Shown piece after piece: positions 44,801-53,656 of a DNA stretch of 64,000 nucleotides. The stretch lies in NCBI GenBank assembly GCA_963823675.1, contig CAWGMT010000025.1:434001-498000 (forward strand). The letters run 5' to 3'. The position numbers and the translations under genes were made by a program. The notes beneath the pieces were generated by a model that saw only the letters and a program-made list of their open reading frames with translations, had not been told where the DNA came from and made no database searches. Origin of the DNA: CAWGMT01 sp963823675. Its GTDB lineage: Bacteria > Planctomycetota > Planctomycetia > Isosphaerales > Isosphaeraceae. How positions within the stretch are numbered: position 1 is the first letter of the stretch; each line of letters starts with the position of its first letter.

Positions 44801-45535
44801 GTGAGACTCTGGGACGCGGCTACGGCTCCGAAGTTGCGATGCATCTTCGAACGGGAAATAACGAAGTTCCACGCGGACGGCGACCCGCGGAAACCTCCGA
44901 CGGTGATGTTCTCCCCAACCGGGAAATATCTGGCCATCGGTCGAGAGAAGGCTGGCATCCTTCTCTGGGACACCCATACCGGGGAGGAGCGTTCATGCCC
45001 CCGGCCGGCGCTCTGGCACATGGAATTCGTGCCGAACAGTAATACGATACTCTACTCGAATGAGTCGGGATTTGCTTACTGGGACGTGGATGCTGGGACA
45101 ATCCGACCAACTCGTGCTGACGGACCTTACAGCGTTAAATGGTTGCTTCCGTCCTTCTCCGTCGATGGCCGGAGAATCGCCGCAGCGCAACCTGATGGTT
45201 CCATCCGTATCTGGAATGCAAGCACGCTGGAGCTCGAGGCATTACTTCTCGGCCAGGATCAACCGCCGAGCAGTCTCGCCTGGTCGCCGGACGGAAGGGT
45301 CCTCGCGTCCGCCGGTCGCGATCGAACGATCCGCCTCTGGGACGTTGCCACGGGCCTGGAGCTGGGTATCCTCGACGAAGTTCCCCGCGAAGACATTCAT
45401 TCTGATCGCACGCTCTGGAACCTGCAATTCTCGCCCGACGGTTCGATCTTGGGAGGGCACACGGGAAAGCCTGAGCCCGGCTACTATCCGGTAATTTTCT
45501 GGGACGCACCCCGAGACGCGGGCTCGCACGAATGA
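41861..45535 (+). CDS. WD40-repeat serine/threonine protein kinase (1224 aa) with repeat insertions in the kinase domain
   Basis: Residues ~95-470 are a Hanks-type kinase: VIGRGGMGIVFEAEQ, the Lys in VALKVLPF, catalytic HRDIKPANLLVD (~333), ITDFGLARMQ and LRYSSPEQA. Between HDLRALAGLEG (~187) and AYFRTAANLALQAAGALDHA (~307) is an insert of ~120 residues that contains two 19-bp palindromes in frame (each reading HHAPRD) and a hairpin repeat (PDGERVAEGRVRG). A transmembrane helix (AIVILILAAASATVI, ~505-520) is followed by a coiled coil and about ten WD40 units to the C-terminus (YSPNGKKLASCGKDGAIRLW; WSPDGRVLASAGRDRTIRLW). Unlike the 1582-aa kinase, the units are divergent. Coupled to the ECF sigma upstream. 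Confidence 0.94.
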   Translation: MNTSSRIPADGNGVESGASQESELARVLDAYLAAIEAGQAIEPTALAAAHPAIAERLLACLSVLQVAGQVEGRSGNDAALESPGETCLGDFRMLRVIGRGGMGIVFEAEQVSLHRKVALKVLPFAAALHPQQLRRFQIEAQAAAQLHHTNIVPIFSVGCERGVHFYAMQYIEGQTLAGLIHDLRALAGLEGAPDAPRDGSNHHAPRDVPRAPAPAAHEAESGPGVPTDGRSHHAPRDGSESQAPPAHDRPRYETRPTLQAPLPPPDDSLAAEILTGLFAAQPGAAPPRPDGERVAEGRVRGPVFPGRAYFRTAANLALQAAGALDHAHRQAIIHRDIKPANLLVDVRGNLWITDFGLARMQADSSLTMTGDIVGTLRYSSPEQATPGRAIVDHRTDVYSLGATLYELLTLHPVHDGTTRAELLHNLTFAEPKPPRAWNPAIPRDLETIVLKALVKDVQGRYASALDLAHDLRRFLEGRPIQARRPSVWKRVVKWCRRHKVLASSAIVILILAAASATVITAQASKNRALQQENQRRERLARHAQYVQDIRQAFQFVRQGHLREAISVLSRHRPAIGQQDERSFPWYYLWRLCHDQPARTLEGHERAVYNVEYSPNGKKLASCGKDGAIRLWDAATGLLMRMWCAHDGDANYVTFSPDGRTLATGGDDGAVLLWDADTGKPLRPLGRHADWVTCVLFTPDGRHLVSGGRGGIMKSWEIATGKEQTFPSRSLPAAGISMAISRDSQTLVTGGPNASLQFWDPATAVLKRSIPIPFDVRSVAFSHDGKFVATGGLDRTVRVWDAQNGHLENTFVGHSGAIGCVTFSPDDRTLGSCADDGSASVWNRSWNSRVAVYRGDKDENSYGVLCGAFSPDGRILATGANDGCVRLWDLSDGQDRVAIPRPGWYLGSLDFSPDDKMVFSGDGKKARIFAWDSVNAGIHEIDTTRVHDPVKVVAQLSNMSFHRGVFSPDGKMLATTGSDGFVRLWDAATAPKLRCIFEREITKFHADGDPRKPPTVMFSPTGKYLAIGREKAGILLWDTHTGEERSCPRPALWHMEFVPNSNTILYSNESGFAYWDVDAGTIRPTRADGPYSVKWLLPSFSVDGRRIAAAQPDGSIRIWNASTLELEALLLGQDQPPSSLAWSPDGRVLASAGRDRTIRLWDVATGLELGILDEVPREDIHSDRTLWNLQFSPDGSILGGHTGKPEPGYYPVIFWDAPRDAGSHE
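42464..42482 (-). repeat. 19-bp palindrome, copy 4, inside the kinase frame
   Basis: CATCACGCTCCGCGTGATG, central bases inverted relative to copies 1-3. It encodes part of NHHAPRDVP in the kinase-domain insert. Confidence 0.85.
42554..42572 (-). repeat. 19-bp palindrome, copy 5, inside the kinase frame
   Basis: Exact copy in the same orientation as copy 4, 90 bp (30 codons) downstream, encoding part of SHHAPRDGS. The 90-bp spacing keeps both in the same codon register. Confidence 0.85.
42718..42767. repeat. GC-rich hairpin repeat in the kinase insert
   Basis: CCCCTCGCCCCGACGGGGAG followed by GGCCGAAGGCCGGGTGAGGG: nested short hairpins (CCCCGACGGGG; GGCCGAAGGCC). The layout resembles the G-rich DNA before the ceramidase-like gene at 27441-27490 (GGGGGAAGGTGGCCCGCAGG). 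Confidence 0.6.
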
Positions 45536-45585
45536 GGATCGGGCACGCCCGTCGTTGATTGTGTCGTGACAGCTCGGTTCAGGGA

Positions 45586-45646
45586 AACCACCGATGCCGA
45601 TGCAGGCGAAATCAATCGCCGCGGAATCGCGTGGTTTTCATCGTCC
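45586..45646 (+). repeat. ~60-bp direct repeat, copy 1
   Basis: Shares CCGATGCCGATGCAGGCG exactly, and a diverged GCGGAATCGCG/TCGTCC tail, with 46504-46562. Confidence 0.65.
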
Positions 45647-45759
45647 CTGGTTCGTGGGCAGTCGCCTGACGCGGTCAAGAGAGGAACGGGGAGTTTTCAA
45701 CCACGGACAGTACGGAGGGACCCAGCGCGGTTGAGCCGCAGCCAGACGGCCGGCGAGGG

Positions 45760-45817
45760 AATTCGGATTTTTAACCACGAAAAACACGAAAAGCACGAAA
45801 GGGGAAAAATCCGAATT
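45760..45817. repeat. 9-bp direct repeats inside perfect 13-bp inverted arms
   Basis: Arms AATTCGGATTTTT (45760-45772) and AAAAATCCGAATT (45805-45817) are exact reverse complements. Interior from 45773: AACCACGAA, AAACACGAA, AAGCACGAA, then AGGGG. Same design as 19534-19605 and 25457-25524 with unrelated sequence. Confidence 0.85.
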
Positions 45818-45867
45818 GTACGTGCAGATCAGTTCCGCCGGGCCAGCTTCGTCCGACCCGCCAGGAT

Positions 45868-45909
45868 GGTTCGATTTTTCGGGTATTTCGCGTGTTTCGT
45901 GGTTAGTCC
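45868..45909 (-). repeat. inverted partner of the CACGAA nonamers
   Basis: On the minus strand reads CCACGAAAC, ACGCGAAAT, ACCCGAAAA in register, inverted relative to 45773-45799 and 50 bp away. Confidence 0.7.
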
Positions 45910-46039
45910 GATCGCGTCTGCGATGCAACTGCAACCGACGTGAAAGTGGACCAGATGCGACCTTGAGTTGAAATTCGTTCCGTGTTGATCGGTGCTGTCC
46001 GTGGTTGAAGATCCGAGAATCGTTCCCTCGTTCCGATAC

Positions 46040-46449
46040 TCTCTGAGGACTTCGTGGTGACCATTCCCGACTCGTCGTTTAATTTTCGTGTGCCGATGGG
46101 GCCCTTCATGGTTCGATGCGCAATCACGGCCGGGAGCTTACCCGATCGATAGTCCAAAGCCAAGCGCGATTTGCGCCAACCGTTCCTGTCCGGTGGAAGC
46201 GCGGCCACGAGGTCCACCGGCCACGAGCTCAAAAATAATTTTCGGGAGCGCGTGCATTTTTCAAAAAAGTGTCGTCTCTCTCCAGGGAGCCGTTCGGCAG
46301 GGACGAGCCATGATCGGGCACCAAGGGGCGAGGGAGCAAATCGAACGCCGAGGTTGAACTCGGCCGCACCGGATTGATTGCGACCATTTCCAGCCGCTGA
46401 CGCGAACGGAGACATTCTGCGTATCGCCGCAACGTTCGGTCTGCGCGCG
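46040..46449 (+). repeat. ~400-bp dispersed direct repeat, copy 1
   Basis: Aligns base for base with 51990-52399 at a nearly constant offset of 5950 bp. Best-conserved block: GTGTCGTCTCT, CCAGGGAGCCG, CGGCAGGGACGAGCCATGAT, CGGGCACCAAGGG, GGAGCAAATCGAACGCCG. Both copies end TTCGGTCTGCGCGCG. No frame survives in both copies throughout. Confidence 0.85.
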
Positions 46450-46503
46450 TGGTTTGATCACAAATTGCCTTGCCACTGTCAAAAGCAGTCCGCAACCAGG
46501 AGG

Positions 46504-46562
46504 CACCAACCGATGCCGATGCAGGCGTTGTCCGGCGGCGGAGGATCGCGAAATCACCGTCC
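46504..46562 (+). repeat. ~60-bp direct repeat, copy 2
   Basis: Second copy of 45586-45646, 918 bp downstream; the two bracket the nonamer nest and repeat copy 1. Confidence 0.65.
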
Positions 46563-46749
46563 AGGATTTCCGGGCCCGCCGCTGATTGTTTTCCCAGGCG
46601 CGAGCCGCTTGTCGGCCGATTTTGGACGTAAGAAGTAGAGCCGATGCAAAACCACAGTGGCAACCGATCCCGATCCGTCGTTCGATCGTCTTCGCGCTCT
46701 TGGCGCCCTTCGCGGTGAACTCGTTCGGTCGTTATCCTCTTCCACCAGT

Positions 46750-46797
46750 TTTTCAGTCGGTTCCTCCGTCACCTCTGTGGTCTTCGTGGTGAAAAAG
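46750..46797. repeat. 9-bp direct repeats inside 7-bp inverted arms
   Basis: TTTTTCA (46750-46756) and TGAAAAA (46791-46797) enclose TCCTCCGTC, ACCTCTGTG, GTCTTCGTG (46763-46789). Located 34 bp upstream of the secreted-protein ATG. Confidence 0.6.
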
Positions 46798-46830
46798 CTT
46801 GACCGTGTTCCACCTTCGAGGTTGCTCCCC

Positions 46831-47338
46831 ATGAAAGCACATTGTGAGCGTCGATTCGAGGTCGAACCCCTGGAACAGCGAGCCGTTCCGAGCGCCTCTG
46901 CTTGCTGGCCATGTTGGCCTTGCCGCAAGCCACACATCGCCGGCAGACGTGAGGCTCATCAAGATCCACGCGACGGGCGAGGGCGAGATCACAAGCTTCA
47001 ACCAGACAACCGGCCAGGTCACGACGAGTGGCGAGATCAACAACGGTCTATTGCGCGGAACGACGACGTTTAGCGCGCAGATCACCGATGCCGAAGGCGA
47101 TTACGTCGGCTCGACCACGATCGCGACCAAGCACGGCAACGTCTTCTTGACCGACACGGGCGTTTTGAACGCCAACGGGACCTTCACCGACCACGCGACG
47201 ATCACGGGCGGGACCAGGCGATTCGATAGAGCGGCCGGAAGCCTCGTCTTCCAGGGACATGAGCTGTCGGATGGGGTGCATTTTGTGGATGACAGCATTA
47301 CCGGGACGGTCGGGCTAAATCGAAGTAGAAACCGGTGA
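46831..47338 (+). CDS. small secreted beta-rich protein with EPLEQR motif, one frameshift
   Basis: ATG 46831 starts MKAHCERRFEVEPLEQRAVP, the N-terminal motif (E-P-L-E-x-R) shared by planctomycete exported proteins and also present in the 2543-aa protein at 53657. Removing one C at 46895-46896 joins it to LLAGHVGLAASHTSPADVRL and then GEGEITSFNQTTGQVTTSGE and DHATITGGTRRFDRAAGSLV, a beta-rich domain resembling secreted proteins with GTR-(R/K)-F-x-x-A-x-G motifs. Total ~165 residues. Function unknown; export is inferred from the motif, since the hydrophobic stretch is short. It stands in the same direction as the kinase-ATPase gene 280 bp downstream. Confidence 0.6.
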
Positions 47339-47617
47339 CCACTGGCGACGGTCCGTGTTCGGCCCGCGGGCAATGGGTCACGCGTGGCAGCGCGGCGTGC
47401 GACCTGACACCGCCAACGCTCGTCGCTGGACTCGGTCGGTTTGAGGTTATGCCTTGTCGGGCGAACAGGATGCCGGTGCGAATTGAGCCGACGTGAGTTC
47501 CCTTGGTGACGGCGGCGCTTCCGCCCGCGCGGTGGTGCTCGAAATAGAAGCGTCTCAGAATCCGGAGGGCACAAACCCGCGTGCCGCAATCGGCGGGCGA
47601 GGCGGTGATCGACTCCG

Positions 47618-50600
47618 ATGATCGAGGGCCGGCTTTGCGAGTTGCTATCACTGTGGGACGAGGCGCGAAGGTGCGGCGAGCCCATTTCTCTGGAGGCACT
47701 GTGCAGTGACTGCCCGGAGCTGTTGGAAGCATTAAGCTTGCGGGTGAGCAGGCGGATCGAACGGGAATTGGCGCTTGCCACGGGCCCTGAACCCATGAAC
47801 GAGGATCCCTCGATTCAGGCGGCTTCCTATGCGAGCGGTCCCGCATTGGGCGGGTATGACATTCTGGGCGAAATAGGCCATGGCGGTATGGGAGTCGTTT
47901 ACCGGGCATTCGACCGCGCTCGCGGCGCGCTCGTGGCTCTGAAGACCATGCGAATGCCTGGGCCCGCGGCACTGCATCGCTTCAAACGTGAGTTCCGCAG
48001 CCTCGCCGATGTTGCCCATCCCAACCTGGTAACCCTCTACGAGTTGATCTCGGACGGGAGGGATTGGTTCATCGTGATGGAATTCGTCGAGGGTGTAAGT
48101 TTCCTGGAATACGTGCACCAGGGGGCAGGGCTACCGCGCCCACCGGCGCTGACCAGCATGGCGAGCGGCGCTCCATCTCCCGCGGACGAGCCGACAGTAT
48201 CTGCCGCGCTGCCGCGGGATGATCCGGAGTCAACGGCCCGTGACCAGTCTTCCGAATTGCAAGCCAGCACCCCGGGCAGTCCCGGTAGCGCCGGTTCTGC
48301 CGAGCCGCTGGAACTGAACGCCGTTCAGCGAGCGCGCCTTCGGAAGGCGCTTCGGCAGCTTGCTGAGGGAGTGGCCGCGCTGCATGGAGCCGGCCGGCTG
48401 CACCGCGACCTCAAGCCATCGAACGTACTCGTCACCGGAACGGGCCGGGTCGTTATCCTCGACTTTGGCCTGGCCGCCGAGCTTGGGCCGACGGGGCAAC
48501 ATCAGAGTTCAAGTGTGCATGTTCTCGGCACGCCTGCATACATGCCTCCCGAGCAGGCGGCCGGCGCGCCGGTTTCGCCCGCCAGCGACTGGTACAGCGT
48601 CGGGGTGATGCTCTACGAGGCCCTCACGGGGCGGCTACCCTTTCTCGGCCAGCCCCTGGAGGTGTTGATGGATAAACAGCGGTTCGAGCCCCCAAGCCCA
48701 CGAGAGTTGATCCCCCGCCTCCCGGAGGACCTCTGCTCTCTGTGCACTGACCTGTTGCGCCGGGATCCGAAGGCCCGCCCATCTCAACGTGACGTGCTCC
48801 GTCGTCTGGGCAATACGCCGGGCGAACCGGAGAATCCGAAATCCACGCCACCTCAGATCGTGCCCTTGGTCGGTCGCGACCGCGAGTTTCAAGCCCTGGA
48901 GTCGGCGTTTGCTGCGGTGAAGCGCGGCCAAACAGTGGTCCTGATGGTTCAGGGCCGATCTGGTGTCGGTAAAACCGCGCTCGTGCATCGGTTCATCGAC
49001 GGCCTCAACACGCGCGATGAAGCGGTCGTGTTGATGGGGCGTTGCTACGAGCGGGAGGCCGTTCCGTACAAGGCGCTCGACAGCCTGATCGACGCCCTGA
49101 GCCATTACCTGAAGCGCTGGCCGGCATCGGACATTCAAGGCCTGCTCCCGCGCGACATCCGGCCGTTGATGCAGGTATTTCCGGCGCTACGCCACATCGT
49201 CCCCGCATCTGCGCTTCCCCGCTGCGGCGTCGATATTCCCGACCCGCACGAGTTGCGGCGGCGGGCTTTTGCGGGACTGCGCGAACTCATGGCGCGACTA
49301 GGGGACCGCAAGCCATTGGTTCTTTTCATTGACGACCTGCAATGGAGCGACCAGGACAGTGCGTCCTTGCTGTCCGAGATCATGGAGCCACCAGACCCCC
49401 CGCTCGTGCTACTCATCGGATGCTACCGAAGCGAGGAGACCGAGACGATCAGATCTCTACGATTGTTCGTGAAGACGCGGAACGAAAACGCTCCGCTGCT
49501 AGACCAGCGCGAACTGGCCATCGAGGCGATCAAGCAGGAAGAAGCCGAGGCTTTGGCCGTTTCTCTTCTGGGCCGGGTTGACTCAACGGCGATTGCTGAA
49601 GCCGCTGCCATCGCGCGCGAGTCGGGCGGCAATCCGTTCTTCATTTACGAGCTGGTCCGTCACATTCAAGCCGGTTATGAATCGGGTGGTAGCGTGATGC
49701 TCACGGAAGGAGTTGCGCTCGACGAAGTTCTCTGGGCCCGCGTCTGTCGCCTTCCGGAGGGATCAAGGCGCCTTCTGGAGGTGGTCGCCGTTTCCGGCCG
49801 CCCGATTGGCGAGACAATAGCATGCCAGGCCGCGGAGCTGGCTTCGGACGACCGCTCCGCCCTGGCGCTCCTGCGATCCGGCCGGCTGATCCGCAGCACG
49901 GGCCAGGTAGGCCGCGCCGAGATCGAGACTTATCACGACCGGGTTCGCGAGACCGTCGTCGCGCATGTCGAACCAGCCTCGTTAAAGGATCATCACCTGC
50001 GCCTTGCGCTTGCGCTCGAAGAATCGACCACGAGCGATCCTGAGATTCTTGCTATCCACTTCCAGGGTGCGACGGAGCATCGGAGGGCAGGGAAATACTT
50101 CGTGAAGGCCGCGGATCAGGCTGCCGATATGCTCGCTTTCGAGCGGGCGATCAAGCTCTACCAGCTGGCACTCCAGTCGTCGTCGGGCGGGGACGCTGAG
50201 GCTCACCAGCTTCGCATCAAGCTCGGAGACGCGTTAGCCAACGCCGGGCGAGGCGCCGAGGCCGCCCGGGAGTATCTGGCGGCCATACCTGGTTCGAATG
50301 CCGCGCTGCGCGCGGCCTGCGGCGCTGCGCGGCCCAGCAGTACCTTATCAGCGGACACATTGACGAGGGCTTGGCGGCCCTGCGCTCCGTCCTGGCTGAG
50401 GTCGGCATGAGAATTCCGGACACGCCCCGGCGCGCCCTCTGGTCGCTCCTGTGGCAGCGTGCGCAGATTCGCCTGCGCGGGCTGGCCTTCCAAGAGCGCG
50501 AGCCCAGTCTAATCGCCGACGCGGAGCTGACCAAGATCGACGTGTGCTGGGCGGCCGGTTGCGGCTTGACTTTCAGCGATGCCATCCGCGGGGCGGACTT

Positions 50601-51670
50601 CCAGTCGAGAAGCCTTTTGCTTGCACTCCGCTGTGGCGAGCCATTCCGGGTCGCACGGGCCCTCGCTGTCGAAGCCGGACATGTTTCGTCTGACGGCCCC
50701 CGGAGTTGGCGCCGGGCGGATCGCCTTATTCGGGCCGCGGAGGAACAAGCTCGTCGGTCCGGCCATCCCCACGCCCTCGGGGTGACGTTGATGGCCAAGG
50801 GGGGTATTGCCCATCTGCAAGGGCGCTGGGCCGCGAGCATCACGCATAGCGACGAGGCCGAGGCGATGCTTCGGGAGCGATGCACCGGCGTCGCCTGGGA
50901 GCTAAACGCGGCGCATTCGTTCGCGCTCTGGTCCATGGCCCACGCTGGAAGGGTCGCCGACCTGGGTCAACGCCGCCAGGCCTTGCTCAACGAGGCCTTT
51001 GAACGTGGCGACCGCCATGCGGTGACCACGCTTAGCTGTATCACGCTTGACCGATTGGCGGCCGACGACGCGGAGGGAGCTCTCGGCGAGATGCGCGACG
51101 CCCTGTCGGAGTGGCGTTATCCGGGGTTCCACGTTCAGCATTGTCACGCGCTTAACGAGTCAATCGATGGCTATTTGTACCTTGGCGATCCAGAATCCGC
51201 TCGGTCCTATCTCGAAGAGCGGTGGCCTCTATACTCGGCTTCGCTGTTGCAGCGGGTTCAAAGGTTTCGCGTGGACACGCACTATTCGAGATCGCGCTTG
51301 TTACTGGCACTGGCCGCCCGTTCTGCGAACCCGCATCAACAATTGCGATCAGCTCTGAGCGACGCGCGTCGGCTTGACCGCGAGGGCGTTGCCTGGGCAC
51401 GCGCGCTGGCATTCCTCCTCAGAGCTGGTGCGGCCGCGATCCTTGGTCAGACTGCTCGGGCAGTAACATTGCTCATGGATGCGGCAAAACATCTCGACGC
51501 CGTTGAACATGCCACTGCATGCCGCCGCGGCCCGCCGCCGCCTTGGCGAGCTCATCGGCGGCGACGCAGGAACCGCGCTGATCGCCGAGGTCGATGCCTG
51601 GATGTCGAGCCAGGGCATCCGGCGCCCAGCGCGGTTGACGACGATGTACCTGCCTGGCCGTCCCGACTGA
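47618..51670 (+). CDS. serine/threonine kinase fused to AAA-type ATPase and TPR-like region (PknK-like), two frameshifts
   Basis: Large signalling ATPase. Residues ~80-380: kinase with IGHGGMGVVYRAFDRARG, VALKTM, an Ala/Ser-rich insert of ~70 residues, HRDLKPSNVLVTG (~262), LDFGLAAELG and GTPAYMPPEQAAG. From ~415: VPLVGRDREFQALESAF, Walker A QGRSGVGKTALVHR (~445), Walker B LVLFIDDLQWSDQDS (~568), then helical repeats (CYEREAVPYKALDSLIDAL). The frame ends early at 50410; homology continues in another frame from about 50310 (LRRCAAQQYLISGHIDEGLA, then ALRSVLAEVGMRIPDTPRRA) and, after an extra C near 51508, in a third (MPLHAAAARRRLGELIGGDA) to a stop at 51668-51670. Sequence errors are likely. 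No LuxR domain is visible. Confidence 0.85.
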
Positions 51671-51793
51671 TTTCGACCGGGAAGAGTTCAACCGGGTCGT
51701 GTACGAAGCGCATGAGAAGGTTCCCCGGGGGGACTCTGGCTTACTGCGCAACGCCCGATCATCGGCACTTCGCGCTGAGTGACGAAAGACGGC
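51669..51793 (+). pseudogene. possible REP-associated tyrosine transposase remnant
   Basis: Two frames together give FDREEFNRVVYEAHEKVP and then TLAYCATPDHRHFALSDERR. This resembles the start of the Y1/HUH RAYT family, where a segment like FERVLVEA is followed by AYCxMPNHxHFVL; the HxH pair is retained (DHRHF). A one-base shift separates the two pieces, and the catalytic Tyr region is absent. Short and diverged, so tentative. It directly follows the kinase-ATPase stop and precedes the ~400-bp repeat copy 2. Confidence 0.42.
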
Positions 51794-51989
51794 CAGCAGA
51801 CGGCATGCGGGCAGCGCGACGGACCCTGCGCCGGCAAGACGGAGGATGGAACAGGTAAGAAACACGTGGATCGACGCAAGCTCCGCAAAAAACGCCAGCC
51901 TCGGCCTCGACGCCCAAAAAGTCCCGCTTGGGGTAAGACTGTCGCGAGCCCGCGTCCACGGTAAGCGACGCCTCCAGGCAAGACTGAAC

Positions 51990-52399
51990 CTCTCCGAAAC
52001 GTCGTGGTGACCGATCAGGGTCTGTCGTTCGTTTTTCTTCGTGCCCTTGGTGCACTTTTCGCTTTAGTGCACGATTATGGTCGAGAGCCCGGGCGATCCA
52101 TAATCCAAAGCCGCGAACGATTTGCGCCGACTGTGCCTGTCGAAGGGTAGCGCGCCTTTGACCTCCACTGGCCACGAGTGCAAAGATAATTCCATAGAAA
52201 GCGTGCATTTCTCAACGAAGTGTCGTCTCTTTCCAGGGAGCCGCTCGGCAGGGACGAGCCATGATCGGGCACCAAGGGCGAAGGAGCAAATCGAACGCCG
52301 GCGTTGAACTCGGCCGCACCACGCTGATCGCAACCAATTCCGGCCGCTGACGCGAACGGGAAAATGCAGCGCATCGCTGCTGCGTTCGGTCTGCGCGCG
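51990..52399 (+). repeat. ~400-bp dispersed direct repeat, copy 2
   Basis: Partner of 46040-46449 in the same orientation. Shares GTCGTGGTGACC at the left, TCCAAAGCC, CGGCAGGGACGAGCCATGAT in the middle and TTCGGTCTGCGCGCG at the right. It ends 114 bp before the TIGR03032 gene. Confidence 0.85.
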
Positions 52400-52513
52400 C
52401 AGGCTGACCGCGCTTTGCAGGAGCTGAGCGCGCTGCGAGAGGGCTCATGAAGGTAAACAACGAAGGACGGCGATCGCTCGCAGCGAAGGCATGACTTAAC
52501 CGAGGAATTCAGG

Positions 52514-53638
52514 GTGGACCAAGAGCCTTCCCGCTCCGACGCTGCGGCGGACACTCCGCCATTGCGGAGCGTGCATACGTCGGGCTTCCCGTCGCTATTG
52601 CGGCGGCTTGGGGTTTCGCTCTTCGTCACCACCTACCAGGCGGGTAAGTTGGTGGTCGTGCGGGCCGACGGCGACTGCCTCAACACGCACTTCCGCGCCT
52701 TCCCGGGCCCGATGGGCCTGGCGCTTGCGGGCGATCGCCTAGCCCTGGGCACGCATTGTCAGGTTTGGGAATTCCACAACGTCCCCGCCGCGGCGCGGAA
52801 GCTGGCGCCGGCGGGAAGGCCCGACGCCTGCTTCCTCCCTCGCTCCTGCCACGTCACCGGGGACGTCCAGATCCACGAGATGGCCTGGGCCGGCGACGAG
52901 TTGTGGTTCGTGAACACCCGGTTCTCGTGCCTCTGCACGCTCGATCGAGACCACAGCTTCGTGTCGCGCTGGCGGCCGCCGTTCGTCACGGCGCTCACTC
53001 CCGAGGATCGCTGCCACCTCAATGGCCTCGGGATGGTCGACGGCCGGCCCCGCTACGTGACGGCGCTCGGTGCGACGGACTCTGCAGCCGGCTGGCGCGC
53101 TGACAAGGCCCGTGGCGGCGTGCTGATCGATGTCACGAGCGGCGAGACGATCGCGGCCCGGCTGTCGATGCCGCATTCACCGCGCTGGTTCGGCGGGAAT
53201 CTCTGGCTCCTGGAGTCCGGCACGGGCTCTCTCGGCGTCGTCGATCGCGACTCGGGCCGATACGAATCGATCGCCGAGCTGCCCGGCTTCACCCGCGGGC
53301 TCGACTTCCATGGCCACTTCGCGTTTGTCGGGCTGTCGCAGGTGCGCGAAACGGCCATCTTCAGCGGCATTCCGATCACCGAGAAGTTAACCGAGCGAAC
53401 GTGCGGCGTCTGGGTGGTTGACATCCGCTCGGGCGAGACGGTCGCCTTCCTGCGGTTCGAGGACGCACTCCAGGAGATCTTCGCCGTCCAGGTCGTCCCC
53501 GGCCGACGGTATCCCGACCTGATCAACGACGATCAGACGCTGCTAGACGATTCCTTCGTGTTGACGGATGAGGCACTAAGTGCCGTCCCGGCCTCGTTGC
53601 GGACCCCGGCTTCGAATGATGAGCAATCGAGCGACTAA
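52514..53638 (+). CDS. TIGR03032 family protein (DUF4915-like beta-propeller)
   Basis: A 374-residue protein with strong match to the TIGR03032 family: LGVSLFVTTYQAGKLVVVRA, LNTHFRAFPGPMGLALAGDR, DACFLPRSCHVTGDVQIHEM, ELWFVNTRFSCLCTLDRDHS, RWRPPFVTALTPEDRCHLNG, and ELPGFTRGLDFHGHFAFVGL. The fold is predicted to be a beta-propeller; members occur beside large surface proteins and glycan genes, role unproven. GTG start at 52514 with GAGGAA at 52502-52507. It ends 18 bp before the 2543-aa surface protein gene, so the two are likely one transcript. No signal peptide, so it probably acts in the cytoplasm, perhaps on the neighbour or its glycosylation (inference). Confidence 0.9.
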   Translation: MDQEPSRSDAAADTPPLRSVHTSGFPSLLRRLGVSLFVTTYQAGKLVVVRADGDCLNTHFRAFPGPMGLALAGDRLALGTHCQVWEFHNVPAAARKLAPAGRPDACFLPRSCHVTGDVQIHEMAWAGDELWFVNTRFSCLCTLDRDHSFVSRWRPPFVTALTPEDRCHLNGLGMVDGRPRYVTALGATDSAAGWRADKARGGVLIDVTSGETIAARLSMPHSPRWFGGNLWLLESGTGSLGVVDRDSGRYESIAELPGFTRGLDFHGHFAFVGLSQVRETAIFSGIPITEKLTERTCGVWVVDIRSGETVAFLRFEDALQEIFAVQVVPGRRYPDLINDDQTLLDDSFVLTDEALSAVPASLRTPASNDEQSSD

Positions 53639-53656
53639 GAAACAGGAGCGAGCCCC

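Larger units (their letters stand above)
45694..46010. repeat. outer inverted pair of CACGGACA-type nonamers
   Basis: Left (45694-45722): CAACCACGGACAGTACGGAG. Right (45964-46010), read on the minus strand: CAACCACGGACAGCACCGAT, then AACACGGAA. The left and right parts are inverted relative to each other and enclose the element at 45760-45817 and its partner at 45868-45909. Confidence 0.65.
45536..46830. other. repeat nest, no gene recognised
   Basis: About 1.3 kb between the kinase and a small secreted protein. It is built from repeats: a ~60-bp direct repeat (45586-45646 and 46504-46562), nested inverted nonamer elements (45694-46010), the ~400-bp repeat copy 1 (46040-46449) and another nonamer element (46750-46797). 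Open frames here change between repeat copies and show no protein family. Confidence 0.65.

Noticed and set aside
46229..46663. Minus-strand frame over the ~400-bp repeat with peptides shared with 52075-52632
   Set aside because: Shared peptides (PDHGSSLP, GSLERDD) come from DNA repeat identity, and the two copies differ in frame on either side of the shared block, so selection for protein is not supported.
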